Below are positions 37,783-46,360 of a stretch of DNA of 64,000 nt, piece by piece; the stretch's first letter is position 1; every line of letters starts with the position of its first letter. The notes beneath the pieces are model-generated. The model saw only the letters and a program-made list of their open reading frames with translations. It was not told where the DNA came from and made no database searches. Source of the stretch: Methanocaldococcus lauensis (GTDB lineage Archaea > AGJL01 > Methanococci > Methanococcales > Methanocaldococcaceae); NCBI RefSeq assembly GCF_902827225.1, contig NZ_LR792632.1, forward strand, positions 701,030 to 765,029. The letters are read 5' to 3'. A program made the position numbers and the translations under genes.

Positions 37783-38426
37783 AAGACCCCTTTTCTATTA
37801 TGTAATAAATAGTTCTTAAAGGATTTCTTGGAATATCTTTTGCAGATCTGTAATTTACATATTCAGAATTCACTAACCTATAGTTTTCAATTTCCTTTTT
37901 ATCAATTGATTTTATTAACTTCTCTATAACAACTTCAGGTCTTAAATTGTAGATTGTGCTTTTTATATATGGGATTACAATTAAAAAAATCAAAGTATGC
38001 AAAGAAAAACACTAAGTATATTAAAAAATTGTATGGGATTGTGAAACTTCCAATAACAATATCTTTTTTTACTGGTAAAAAACCTAAAGCAAAAACCTCA
38101 TAACCCATTGAAATTAAATAAGATAAAATAAATGCCCAAAATGTTTTGTTTAATATTATATGACCAATTCTTGTTGAATATTGCTGACTAACCATCTGTA
38201 TAGCAATAATTGTAATTGAAACTATTATTCCAATCATTCCTGCCTGAGTTTGTAGTAAAGCACTTAAAATATATCTAACATTATCTGAAAATCCCTCATC
38301 CCAAGAAAAGCAGTGTATGGAGATTATTGTAAGGATAACTGCAATTATTGAAATAAAAATTATATTTCTTATCACATCCTCTTTAAATATTTCAACAATT
38401 CTCAATAAATCCAAGTTTATCACCAA
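37783..38426 (-). pseudogene. 5' half of a DUF2254-like membrane protein gene, interrupted
   Basis: Begins MVINLDLLRIVEIFKED after GGTGATAAACTT. About four membrane segments and TQAGMIGIIVSITIIAIQMV followed by SQQYSTRIGHIIL match the DUF2254 membrane family. The frame shifts at an A7 run (37983-37989 on the + strand): one frame ends after FFFAYFDFF, the other continues IFLIVIPYIKSTIYNLRPEVV to IYYIIEKG, where it enters the TnpB element. The missing soluble part lies at 35684-36300. Confidence 0.75.
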
Positions 38427-38641
38427 TTTATTTAAGATTTATTTATTACTATTTCTATTTAATTTAATAATTTTAATAATTAAGAATTTTTTAAAATTTA
38501 TTTTTAAATCATCTAATTAATTTTTCTAATAACCAAATATCCATTAGATTTTTTTACAAAAAATTTTTTATAATTAAAAATTTTAAATAAACCCTAACCT
38601 CTTCTAAATTACATATTAAAAAACCTAAAGATGGTGAGGAA

Positions 38642-39100
38642 ATGAGAATTTCCCCATTAACAGCAGGGTTGATAGGAGGTTTTACAGCAGCAATGTTGCA
38701 GGCATTGTTTAAAGTGTTCCCTCCACCAGCTTATGGTATCTGTATAGCATGTCACACAAGAGATTTAGTAAATTGGATTGTCAATCACTTATTTGGAACT
38801 TCATTAGGTTTAGCTCCTGTATCAAAAGTTTTTCCTGTTTTAACTGTTGTAGGTATCTTTATTGGGGCTTTAATAGCAGCATTTGTTCATAAAGAGTTTA
38901 AAATAAAACAAACACACAATCCAGCTATTGGTTTTATTTTAGGAATTTTGGTTATTAATTTTGCCCTATTAATGGGAGGTTGTCCTGTTAGAGAGACTTT
39001 AAGAACAGCTTATGGAGATATTATAGCGTTGATTAGTTTAATAGCTATGTTTGCTGGGGTAGTTGTAGCAAGTGAGGTTTACTTAAAAAGAAACCTCTAA
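38642..39100 (+). CDS. YeeE/YedE-family transporter, first half
   Basis: A 152-residue membrane protein with about four helices, carrying one half of the YeeE/YedE (DUF395) fold. Conserved Cys occur in GICIACHTRDLVNW and in MGGCPVRETLRTAYGD; the GGCPxR motif is the family signature. YeeE imports thiosulfate and YedE is linked to selenium use in bacteria. Here the protein is split into two consecutive genes (20-bp gap), so both halves probably assemble. The start follows GGTGAGGAA. Confidence 0.85.
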   Translation: MRISPLTAGLIGGFTAAMLQALFKVFPPPAYGICIACHTRDLVNWIVNHLFGTSLGLAPVSKVFPVLTVVGIFIGALIAAFVHKEFKIKQTHNPAIGFILGILVINFALLMGGCPVRETLRTAYGDIIALISLIAMFAGVVVASEVYLKRNL

Positions 39101-39119
39101 AAATATTTAGGGTGGTTTT

Positions 39120-39593
39120 ATGGAATATCTTCACGTAATTGGAACATTTGTATTTGGAATAATTTTAGGTTATTTATTCCAGAGAGCAAGAATGTGTTTT
39201 GTTGGAGGAATGAGAGATTTCTATTTAATAAAAGATACATGGTTAATCAAAGGTTTATTTGGGTTCTTTGCTGGAGCATTAATTGGATATATTATATTTA
39301 GTGCTGCTGGATTAATTTCAGCGTTTCCGTGGTTTGTTGATAAGGGATTAGCTCCAATTCCAGGAGACCCATTGGGCGCAAGTGGAACTTTAATGGGGCA
39401 TTTAATAGTAGCTATTATTGGTGGATTTGGAGTAGGATTTTTCTCAGTTATTCAAGGAGGTTGTCCATTAAGAAACTACGTTATGGCTGCTGAAGGGAAT
39501 AAAACAGCTATTGCCTATTTAATTGGATTAGCCGTTGGAGCAGTTATATTCCATAAGTTTGTGGTCCCATTAGTAAAGGCAATATTAATTTAA
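39120..39593 (+). CDS. YeeE/YedE-family transporter, second half
   Basis: A 157-residue membrane protein, partner of the preceding gene. It has RARMCFVGGMRDFYLIKD and QGGCPLRNYVMAAEGN, the matching Cys-containing motifs of the second half of YeeE/YedE. About four to five helices. The start follows GGGTGGTTTT. With the first half it would form a thiosulfate, sulfur or selenium transport channel; the substrate is inference. Confidence 0.85.
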   Translation: MEYLHVIGTFVFGIILGYLFQRARMCFVGGMRDFYLIKDTWLIKGLFGFFAGALIGYIIFSAAGLISAFPWFVDKGLAPIPGDPLGASGTLMGHLIVAIIGGFGVGFFSVIQGGCPLRNYVMAAEGNKTAIAYLIGLAVGAVIFHKFVVPLVKAILI

Positions 39594-39623
39594 AATTTAA
39601 ATCTCTTTTTCTTTTGTGATAGT

Positions 39624-40094
39624 ATGAAAGGAAAAAAGATAGCTATTGTTTCTCACTGTATATTAAATCAAAATAGTGTTGTTAATGGTTTGGAGAGAGC
39701 TGAAGGGGCTTTTAATGAGGTTGTTGAAATTCTTTTAAAGAATAACTATGCAATAATCCAATTACCATGTCCAGAGTTGCTTTATTTAGGAATTAATAGA
39801 GAAGGAAAAACAAAAGAGGAATATGACACAAAAGAATATAGAAAACTCTGCAGAGAACTTTTAAATCCAATAATTAAATATTTGCAAGAATATATAAAAG
39901 ATGACTTCAAATTTATTTTAATTGGAATAGAAAACTCTCCAACATGTGATATTTTTAAAAATAGAGGAATCCTAATGGAAGAACTTTTAAAGGAGATTGA
40001 AAATTTAAATATCAACATTAAGGTAATAGAATATCCAAAAAATGAAGAAGATTATGAAGAATTTATAAAAAATTTAAAGAAGATGATAGAATGA
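39624..40094 (+). CDS. TudS-like (DUF523-related) iron-sulfur protein
   Basis: A 156-residue soluble protein with three spaced Cys in TudS-like contexts: SHCILNQNSVVNG, LPCPELLYLG and ENSPTCDIF. In TudS (2-thiouracil desulfurase, DUF523) three Cys hold a [4Fe-4S] cluster that takes up sulfide. The relationship here is by motif only, as the overall sequence is divergent. It lies between the split YeeE/YedE genes and the dehydratase activator, overlapping the latter by ATGA, so a sulfur or selenium role is plausible. Confidence 0.6.
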   Translation: MKGKKIAIVSHCILNQNSVVNGLERAEGAFNEVVEILLKNNYAIIQLPCPELLYLGINREGKTKEEYDTKEYRKLCRELLNPIIKYLQEYIKDDFKFILIGIENSPTCDIFKNRGILMEELLKEIENLNINIKVIEYPKNEEDYEEFIKNLKKMIE

Positions 40095-40822
40095 TTTTGG
40101 GAATAGATGTTGGCTCTACAACTACAAAAATGGTTCTAATAGAAGATGAGAGAATAGTTTGGTATAAAGTTGAAGATATTGGAGTAGTTATTGAAGAGGA
40201 TATTTTATTAAAAATGGTTAAAGAGATTGAGAAAAAATATTCAATAGATAAAATTATAGCAACAGGATACGGAAGGCATAAGATTAGTTTTGCAGATAAA
40301 GTAGTTCCAGAAGTTATTGCTTTAGGAAAGGGAGCTAATTATTTCTTTAAAGATGCGGATGGAGTTGTAGATATTGGAGGACAGGATACAAAGGTTTTAA
40401 AAATTAATAAAGATGGTAAAGTTATTGATTTTATCCTATCAGATAAATGTGCTGCTGGAACTGGAAAATTCTTAGAAAAAGCTTTAGATATTTTAAAAAT
40501 TAATAAAAATGAAGTAAATAAATATAAATCAGATAATGTTGCTAAAATATCATCAATGTGTGCAGTTTTTGCTGAAAGTGAAATAATAAGCTTACTGTCT
40601 AAAAAAATTCCAAAAGAAGAGATTTTAATGGGAGTTTATGATAGTATAATAAATAGAGTTATTCCAATGATAAACAAGCTTAAAATACAAAATATAGTAT
40701 TTAGTGGTGGAGTCGCTAAAAATAAAGTTTTAGTTGATATGTTTGAAAAAAAGTTAAATAAAAAGCTTTTAATTCCAGAAGAACCGCAGATTGTTTGCTG
40801 TGTTGGGGCAATATTAGTATAA
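40091..40822 (+). CDS. 2-hydroxyacyl-CoA dehydratase activator-type ATPase (HgdC/YjiL family)
   Basis: A 243-residue ASKHA-fold ATPase. Phosphate loops are DVGSTTTKMVL and DIGGQDTKVL. Cys120 (DKCAAGTGKFLE) and Cys157 (SSMCAVFAESE) are the two Cys that, in the homodimer, hold one shared [4Fe-4S] cluster. Such proteins use ATP to push electrons into a dehydratase or a double-cubane cluster protein. The likely partner is encoded at 43601-44719. Translation is coupled to the TudS-like gene by a 4-bp overlap. Confidence 0.9.
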   Translation: MILGIDVGSTTTKMVLIEDERIVWYKVEDIGVVIEEDILLKMVKEIEKKYSIDKIIATGYGRHKISFADKVVPEVIALGKGANYFFKDADGVVDIGGQDTKVLKINKDGKVIDFILSDKCAAGTGKFLEKALDILKINKNEVNKYKSDNVAKISSMCAVFAESEIISLLSKKIPKEEILMGVYDSIINRVIPMINKLKIQNIVFSGGVAKNKVLVDMFEKKLNKKLLIPEEPQIVCCVGAILV

Positions 40823-40839
40823 AGTAAATTTAATTATTA

Positions 40840-41979
40840 TTATTTTTCATTTAAGAATAACGGTGGCAAGCTATCATCAACACCTGGGACATAACCAAAT
40901 GTGTCTCTAATCTTCAACTGCATTCTGTGGAATATATATGCTAAAGGGATATCCATTGGGCAAACATCTTCACACTGCCCACAGTTTATACAGCTTTGAG
41001 ATATATGGTTCAATCTAATCCCCTGGAAAATTAAAGGATTTGGCGGGATTTTTCCTTTTTCATCAATATAATCTTTCTCTAATCTACATTCAACACAGAA
41101 GCAGAGTGGGCAGTTATCTCTACAACCATAACACTTTATACACCTATTCCAATATTTCTGCCACTCTTTAAGGTTTGGATATTCATCTTCCAAATGTATT
41201 TTTTGGAATTTTTTAGCCAACTTTATCATGACATTCTCTATTTTCTCTCTAATTTGAATTGCCTTTTCTGAAGGTTCTTTAATTTTGATATAGCCTTCTT
41301 TTTCAGCATCCTCTACTAATTTTTTTCCTTTTTCTGAACAGATTTCAACAAACGTCCAGCCCTTTTCAGCTCCCCAATTTCCACAAGCTAAATCAGCCAT
41401 TCTTGGAACCATAACTTCACATCTTTGGCAGTTCTTTCTTCTACCAAAACCTTTTTCTTCCAACTCATCTATTTTGATAGCTTTATGTTCTCCATTTTTT
41501 AATTCAATAATAAACTTCCCCTTATCTATTTCTTCTTTAACAACATCTAATGGATTAACTTCATAAAATAGCTCAATAATTTTCATGGCAGTTATTGGAC
41601 TTATTGTTCCTCCACAATTCAAACCAATCATATAGATGTTATCTAAATTTACCTGGTTTAACTTTGCTAACTCTTTAATAGCCATCGCATCACATGGTTT
41701 AGTAGAGACGGCAATTTTTTTATCATTCAAATATTTGCTAATTATCTTTCCAAAATTTGTTGGCGCACAGTGCAAAGAGCCAGCAGTTTCTATCAATTCA
41801 TCAGAATTCGTTATAAATGCTGGAATTCCATCGTAAATATCCTCTCCTCTCTTTAAAGCTAAAACTCCATCAACAAGCTTGTTATCTAATAAGTATTTGA
41901 ATAATGCAGTTACTGCTCCACCACATTCTGCTTTCTTTAAAATCTCTTTATCTGTAGCTTGGATTAATGCATATTTCAT
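40840..41979 (-). CDS. fdhB: Formate dehydrogenase beta subunit (FdhB/FrhB family)
   Basis: A 379-residue F420-interacting iron-sulfur flavoprotein. The core starts with [16 protein letters not shown], and [15 protein letters not shown] and [23 protein letters not shown] follow. Near the C-terminus are [19 protein letters not shown] and [12 protein letters not shown], for [4Fe-4S] clusters. It would pass electrons from FdhA to coenzyme F420. It overlaps fdhA by 4 bp (ATGA). Confidence 0.9.
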   Translation of the reverse strand: MKYALIQATDKEILKKAECGGAVTALFKYLLDNKLVDGVLALKRGEDIYDGIPAFITNSDELIETAGSLHCAPTNFGKIISKYLNDKKIAVSTKPCDAMAIKELAKLNQVNLDNIYMIGLNCGGTISPITAMKIIELFYEVNPLDVVKEEIDKGKFIIELKNGEHKAIKIDELEEKGFGRRKNCQRCEVMVPRMADLACGNWGAEKGWTFVEICSEKGKKLVEDAEKEGYIKIKEPSEKAIQIREKIENVMIKLAKKFQKIHLEDEYPNLKEWQKYWNRCIKCYGCRDNCPLCFCVECRLEKDYIDEKGKIPPNPLIFQGIRLNHISQSCINCGQCEDVCPMDIPLAYIFHRMQLKIRDTFGYVPGVDDSLPPLFLNEK

Positions 41980-43094
41980 AATATCACCTTAGTTATTTCT
42001 TTTTGAATGTCTTCTAATGAATTGAACCCTAAATCAATTCCAAGCTTTTCAGCTAAGCTTTTTATTATAAGATAATCATCCATAGCTTCTCCAGGAGGGT
42101 TTACAGCTTTGTTTATTTTTTGAATTCTTTTATCAGTGTTTGTAAACGTCCCATTCTTCTCTGCCCAGCATGAAGATGGGAGAACTACATCAGCTAATTC
42201 AGCTGTTTCACTCATTATAATATCTTGGACAACTAAAAATTCAGTATTTTTTAGTGCATCTTTATCGATTAAAGCTGGATTTTCCCCCATTATGTATAAG
42301 AACTTTGAGTTTTTCAATAACTCAAAATATTCATCTTTATTTAAAGGAGGAATGCCAATAAGTGTTGCCCCTACAGTATTGCAGTGCTTAGCAACTGGCA
42401 AAACTTTAGCAATTTTAGGCATTTTATCAACATCTATTGGTGCATTGATTATAATAATAGTGTTTTCATCAACATTACCTAAATCAATATCCTCATAGCT
42501 ATCAACCTTTACAAACTTGTCGGCATTTAATTTTAGGATATCTTTCTCCTCTATATTGAAAATTGTTACCTTAGCCCCTTTATCCTTTGCCTTAACAACC
42601 TTTCTACCAATTAATGCATGTTCAGAAAACACATCACCAATAATTATGATGTTTTTTGCGTTCTCAATGTCATCAATTGTTGTAGAAATTTCAGCATAAT
42701 TGGCTTTAGGAGAATTGCAGATACAATGCCCAATTTTAGCTTTTAAATTATCAGCCAACTTTTTTAATGCATAGTTGTCTTCATTTGTACATTTTCCAGA
42801 GGCAATAAATGTTATATCTTCTGGATTGTATTTTTTTAAATTCTCTGCAATAAAATTTAATGCTTCATCCCAACTGACTTCAACAAACTTTCCATTCTTT
42901 TTAATTAATGGCTTTTCCAATCTCTTTTCATGAGATATTATTTTATAACAGTTTTGCCCATATAAACAGTTCTTTCCTTCATTTATTGGATGTCTTTTGT
43001 TAGGATAAGTTCCAACAACTTTATTATCTTTGATAATTAAATCAATGCCACATCCAACACTACAACCTGGGCATATTGTATGAACAACTTTCAT
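41976..43094 (-). CDS. fdhA: Formate dehydrogenase alpha-like subunit, short form
   Basis: A 372-residue molybdopterin oxidoreductase. [12 protein letters not shown] and GKNCLYG give the N-terminal [4Fe-4S] site, [16 protein letters not shown] is a family motif, and HCICNSP occupies the position where FdhA has HCARLUHSP, so a Cys appears in place of selenocysteine. It ends after the third domain and lacks the C-terminal molybdopterin-binding domain of full-length FdhA (about 670-700 residues). I saw no frameshifted remainder beyond the fdhB start. It may be a naturally short paralogue or use a separate domain. The ATG at 43094 follows GGGTGGTAATT. Confidence 0.8.
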   Translation of the reverse strand: MKVVHTICPGCSVGCGIDLIIKDNKVVGTYPNKRHPINEGKNCLYGQNCYKIISHEKRLEKPLIKKNGKFVEVSWDEALNFIAENLKKYNPEDITFIASGKCTNEDNYALKKLADNLKAKIGHCICNSPKANYAEISTTIDDIENAKNIIIIGDVFSEHALIGRKVVKAKDKGAKVTIFNIEEKDILKLNADKFVKVDSYEDIDLGNVDENTIIIINAPIDVDKMPKIAKVLPVAKHCNTVGATLIGIPPLNKDEYFELLKNSKFLYIMGENPALIDKDALKNTEFLVVQDIIMSETAELADVVLPSSCWAEKNGTFTNTDKRIQKINKAVNPPGEAMDDYLIIKSLAEKLGIDLGFNSLEDIQKEITKVIL

Positions 43095-43213
43095 AATTAC
43101 CACCCAATATTCTAAAAATAAATAATTATGTATCTAAGCTTAATTTTGATTTTTAGCTTTCTTTTTATCTTACTAACTTTAACTTTTTGATGCTAATTTT
43201 AATATTTATTTTG

Positions 43214-43238
43214 AATATTGTATTACCACACCAATATT
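43214..43238 (-). promoter_or_regulatory. Inverted-repeat operator candidate for fdhAB
   Basis: AATATTG-N11-CAATATT, perfect 7-bp arms. It covers roughly +1 to +25 of the start site predicted from the TATA box at 43259-43268, a position suited to a repressor. It contains one GGTGTGGTAATAC copy. Confidence 0.45.
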
Positions 43239-43555
43239 AATATCAAACTATTATTATTGTATATAAAATTAGCTACTTAATTCAAATTATTATTACTAAA
43301 ATAATAAAAAATTTCAAAAAGTATTACCAAACCGACAAAAAATTATAATTGGGCAATATTAATCTACAAAAACTCTATAATCTTGTTAATAAATTTTAAT
43401 ATTTTAATATTATTATCTACATATATAAATTTTATATCATCATATTTTCTAATAACTACTAATATATCAAGAAAATTGAAGGTAAAATTTTTAATATTGA
43501 TAATATAGTTTTTTAGTAAAAATTTTCAAAAATTTGGACAAAATATATACGATAT

Positions 43556-43589
43556 ATTAGAAAATCTAATAACTAAATAGGTATTAGAT
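43556..43589 (+). promoter_or_regulatory. ATTAGA palindrome at the promoter of the double-cubane gene
   Basis: ATTAGA-AAA-TCTAAT (43556-43570) is about where transcription should start, 5-15 bp beyond the TATA box; ATTAGAT recurs at 43583-43589 just before the ribosome-binding site. The same half-site forms an inverted repeat at 44781-44802 before the next gene. Confidence 0.4.
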
Positions 43590-43600
43590 TTGGTGATATA

Positions 43601-44719
43601 ATGCAATTAAAAAGTATAGAAAAATTAATGCAAAAATTTTCTAATAGAAAAGAACAACTCTATAAGCAAAAAGAAGACGGGAGAAAAGTTTTTGGAATGT
43701 TCTGTGCTTATGTTCCAATAGAAATAATTTTAGCTGCAAATGCAATTCCTGTTGGTTTATGTGGGGGTAAAAATGACACAATCCCAATAGCAGAGGAGGA
43801 TTTACCAAGAAATCTCTGCCCATTAATAAAATCATCCTATGGATTTAAGAAGGCAAAATCATGTCCTTACTTTGAAGCATCAGATATTGTTATTGGTGAA
43901 ACTACTTGTGAAGGGAAGAAAAAGATGTTTGAATTAATGGAAAAGCTTGTTCCCATGCATATAATGCATCTCCCTCATTTAAAAGATGAAGAATCTTTAA
44001 AAATCTGGATTAATGAAGTTGAAAAGTTAAAAGAGTTGGTTGAAAAAGAAACAGGTAATAAAATAACTGAAGAAAAATTAAAAGAAGCTATAGATAAAGT
44101 AAATAAACTTAGAGAGTTATTCTATAAGCTTTATGAATTAAGAAAAAATAAACCAGTCCCAATTAAAGGATTAGATGTTTTAAAAATATTCCAATTTGCT
44201 TACTTATTAGATATTGATGACACAATAGAAGTTTTAGAAGATTTAATTAAAGAGTTAGAAGAGAGAGTTAAGAAAGGAGAAGGTTTTGAAGGAAAGAGAA
44301 TCCTAATAACTGGTTGTCCTATGGTTGCTGGAAACAATAAAATTGTTGAACTCATTGAAGAAGTTGGCGGAGTTGTTGTTGGTGAAGAAAGCTGTACTGG
44401 AACAAGATTCTTTGAAAACTTTGTTGAGGGTTATAGTATAGAAGATATAGCAAAAAGATATTTCAAAATACCTTGTGCTTGTAGATTTAAGAATGATGAG
44501 AGAATAGAGAATATAATAAGATTGGCTAAAGAGTTGGATGTTGATGGGGTTGTTTATTACACATTACAGTGCTGTCACACATTCAATATTGAAGGATCTA
44601 AAGTAGAAGAGGCATTAAAAGAGGAAGGCATTCCAATTATTAGAATTGAAACTGATTACTCTGAAAGTGATAGAGAGCAGTTAAAAACAAGGTTGGAGGC
44701 ATTTATTGAGATGATTTAA
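43601..44719 (+). CDS. Double-cubane-type 2-hydroxyacyl-CoA dehydratase homologue (HgdD/YjiM family)
   Basis: A 372-residue soluble protein of the HgdB/D family. Cys-rich motifs are spread over the length: Cys54 (GLCGG), Cys73 (NLCPLIK), Cys88 (SCPYF), Cys103 (TTCEGKKKM), Cys239, Cys265 (ESCTGTRFF), Cys292/294 and Cys324/325 (LQCCHTF). Stand-alone members such as E. coli YjiM and bacterial double-cubane cluster proteins share this layout and carry an [8Fe-9S] cluster energised by a YjiL-type ATPase. That ATPase is encoded nearby at 40091, across fdhBA. True substrate unknown. The start follows GGTGATATA. Confidence 0.88.
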   Translation: MQLKSIEKLMQKFSNRKEQLYKQKEDGRKVFGMFCAYVPIEIILAANAIPVGLCGGKNDTIPIAEEDLPRNLCPLIKSSYGFKKAKSCPYFEASDIVIGETTCEGKKKMFELMEKLVPMHIMHLPHLKDEESLKIWINEVEKLKELVEKETGNKITEEKLKEAIDKVNKLRELFYKLYELRKNKPVPIKGLDVLKIFQFAYLLDIDDTIEVLEDLIKELEERVKKGEGFEGKRILITGCPMVAGNNKIVELIEEVGGVVVGEESCTGTRFFENFVEGYSIEDIAKRYFKIPCACRFKNDERIENIIRLAKELDVDGVVYYTLQCCHTFNIEGSKVEEALKEEGIPIIRIETDYSESDREQLKTRLEAFIEMI

Positions 44720-44780
44720 AATAAAAATCCTTTAATTTTCTTTTTTATTTTCCAACTACCAGGTTTCTATATCATAAGAT

Positions 44781-44802
44781 ATTAGATTTCTTAATATCTA
44801 AT
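44781..44802 (+). promoter_or_regulatory. ATTAGAT inverted repeat upstream of the TIM-barrel gene
   Basis: ATTAGAT-N8-ATCTAAT, perfect 7-bp arms, immediately upstream of a TATA-like TTTTATATATTTT. It is the only strong inverted repeat in this 123-bp gap and shares its half-site with 43556-43589. Confidence 0.4.
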
Positions 44803-44842
44803 TTTATATATTTTAATTGCATTAATACATTTTTGTGAGAAC

Positions 44843-45490
44843 ATGATAGGCATTTGCATGCGCTCCGAGAAAGGATACACTTTTAATAATAAATTGGTGG
44901 ATTGGGGATTACATTATAATCCAAAAATAGTCAAAAAAAATAATATTATAGGCTATCATGCACCAATTTTAAATTTGGATGAAAAAGAGAGCGTTTCTAT
45001 TTTAAAAAATATAATTGAAAATATTAAAGGAAAAGATTATTTAACAATCCACTTACATAATGGGAAAAATAAAGATATTGATAAAGAACTTTTAATTGAA
45101 AATCTATCAATAGTTAATGAATTTGCACAAAAAAATAATGTAAAATTATGCATAGAAAATTTAAGAGAAGGTTTTTCATCTAATCCAAACAATATAATTG
45201 AAATAGCGGATGAAATTAACTGCTTTATAACATTTGATATTGGACATATCCCATACAACAAACGATTAGAATTTCTATACATTTGCTCTGATAGAATTTA
45301 CAACTCCCACGTTTATGAGATTGAAATGAATGGAAAACATCTGCCACCTAAAAATCTTAACAATTTAAAACCAATATTAGATGCTCTCTTAGACGTTAAA
45401 TGTGAAATGTTTTTGATTGAATTAATGGATATTAATGAGATTTTAAGAACTGAGAAGATGATAAAAGAATACTTAGAAGCTTATAAATAA
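44843..45490 (+). CDS. AP endonuclease 2/xylose isomerase-like TIM-barrel protein
   Basis: A 215-residue single-domain TIM barrel. Metal-site-like residues are spaced as in the AP-endonuclease-2 family: HLHNG (about residue 71), CIENL, FDIGH, SHVYE and LIELMD. The family includes endonuclease IV, sugar isomerases and others; this short form is not obviously endonuclease IV, so the reaction is unknown. It begins an apparent plus-strand run with a PP-loop gene, apgM and a DUF3343 gene. Confidence 0.75.
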   Translation: MIGICMRSEKGYTFNNKLVDWGLHYNPKIVKKNNIIGYHAPILNLDEKESVSILKNIIENIKGKDYLTIHLHNGKNKDIDKELLIENLSIVNEFAQKNNVKLCIENLREGFSSNPNNIIEIADEINCFITFDIGHIPYNKRLEFLYICSDRIYNSHVYEIEMNGKHLPPKNLNNLKPILDALLDVKCEMFLIELMDINEILRTEKMIKEYLEAYK

Positions 45491-45522
45491 ATTCAAAAGC
45501 TAAGGATAAAGGTGGATAAGTT

Positions 45523-46353
45523 ATGTTATTTCATCAAAACCTCCAAAATTTTATTGATTTTAAGAAATCATTTAAAGAGCTAACGCTGTCTGATGAAACA
45601 TTTAAAATAATTGAAGAAAATGGGATTAAGTTAAAAAATATTGCCATAGGAGAATTTTCAGGTAGAGATAGTGTAGCAGCAATAATTAAAGCTATGGATG
45701 AAGGTATCGATTTCGTTTTGCCAGTTGTTGCATTTACTGGAACTGATTATGGAAATATAAACATTTTTTACAAAAACTGGGAAATTACAAATAAAAGAGT
45801 TAAAGAAATTGATAGAGATAAAGTTTTATTGCCATTACATTTTATATTCGAGCCAAAACTTTGGAATGCATTAAATGGAAGATGGGTAGTTTTACTTTCA
45901 AAAAAATATAACTATTACAGCCCATGTATTGGATGCCATGCATATTTGAGGATATTGAGAATCCCTTTGGCAAAGCATTTAGGAAATAAAATAATCAGTG
46001 GAGAGAGGGTTTACCATAACGGAGATTTTAAAATTGACCAAATAGAAGAAGTTTTAGATGTTTATAGTAAAATTTGTAGAGAATTTGATGTAGATCTAAT
46101 TTTACCTATAAGATACATAAAAGAGGGAAAGAAAATCAAAGAAATTATAGGAGATGAATGGGAGCAAGGAGAGAAGCAATTTTCATGTGTTTTTAGTGGA
46201 AATTATAGAGATAAAGATGGAAAAGTAATTTTTGAGAAGGAAAGTATTTTAAGGTTATTAAATGAATTCATATATCCGGCATCAATTGAGATTTTAAAAG
46301 AAGGATACAAAGGGAATTTTAATTATCAGAATATTGTAAAAAAGTTCCTTTAG
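45523..46353 (+). CDS. PP-loop-like ATP-binding protein
   Basis: A 276-residue protein with a modified PP-loop: GEFSGRDSVAAIIKAM, where SGRDS replaces the usual SGGxDS. YSPCIGCHAYLRILR supplies a CxxC of the kind found in sulfur-transferring or tRNA-modifying PP-loop enzymes. Further Cys appear at CREFD and FSCVFSG. Substrate unknown; it sits 7 bp before apgM. The start follows GGTGGATAAGTT. Confidence 0.65.
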   Translation: MLFHQNLQNFIDFKKSFKELTLSDETFKIIEENGIKLKNIAIGEFSGRDSVAAIIKAMDEGIDFVLPVVAFTGTDYGNINIFYKNWEITNKRVKEIDRDKVLLPLHFIFEPKLWNALNGRWVVLLSKKYNYYSPCIGCHAYLRILRIPLAKHLGNKIISGERVYHNGDFKIDQIEEVLDVYSKICREFDVDLILPIRYIKEGKKIKEIIGDEWEQGEKQFSCVFSGNYRDKDGKVIFEKESILRLLNEFIYPASIEILKEGYKGNFNYQNIVKKFL

Positions 46354-46360
46354 TGAGAAA

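Larger units (their letters stand above)
43095..43600. promoter_or_regulatory. fdhA / double-cubane gene control region
   Basis: A 506-bp gene-free region with at least two promoters. For fdhA the minus-strand TATA box is TTTTATATAC (43259-43268). For the gene at 43601 the TATA is AAAATATATACG (about 43540-43551). Two direct copies of GGTGTGGTAATAC / GGTTTGGTAATAC on the minus strand (43220-43232 and 43321-43333) lie about 100 bp apart. The middle is plain A/T-rich sequence. Confidence 0.5.

Noticed and set aside
37783-38002. Independent 79-residue protein on the minus strand
   Set aside because: It continues the DUF2254-like frame after an A7 frameshift, and its last residues come from the TnpB element end.
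41976-43094. Selenocysteine FdhA
   Set aside because: No in-frame TGA occurs; the catalytic position reads Cys (HCICNSP), and no SECIS-like element was looked for beyond this.
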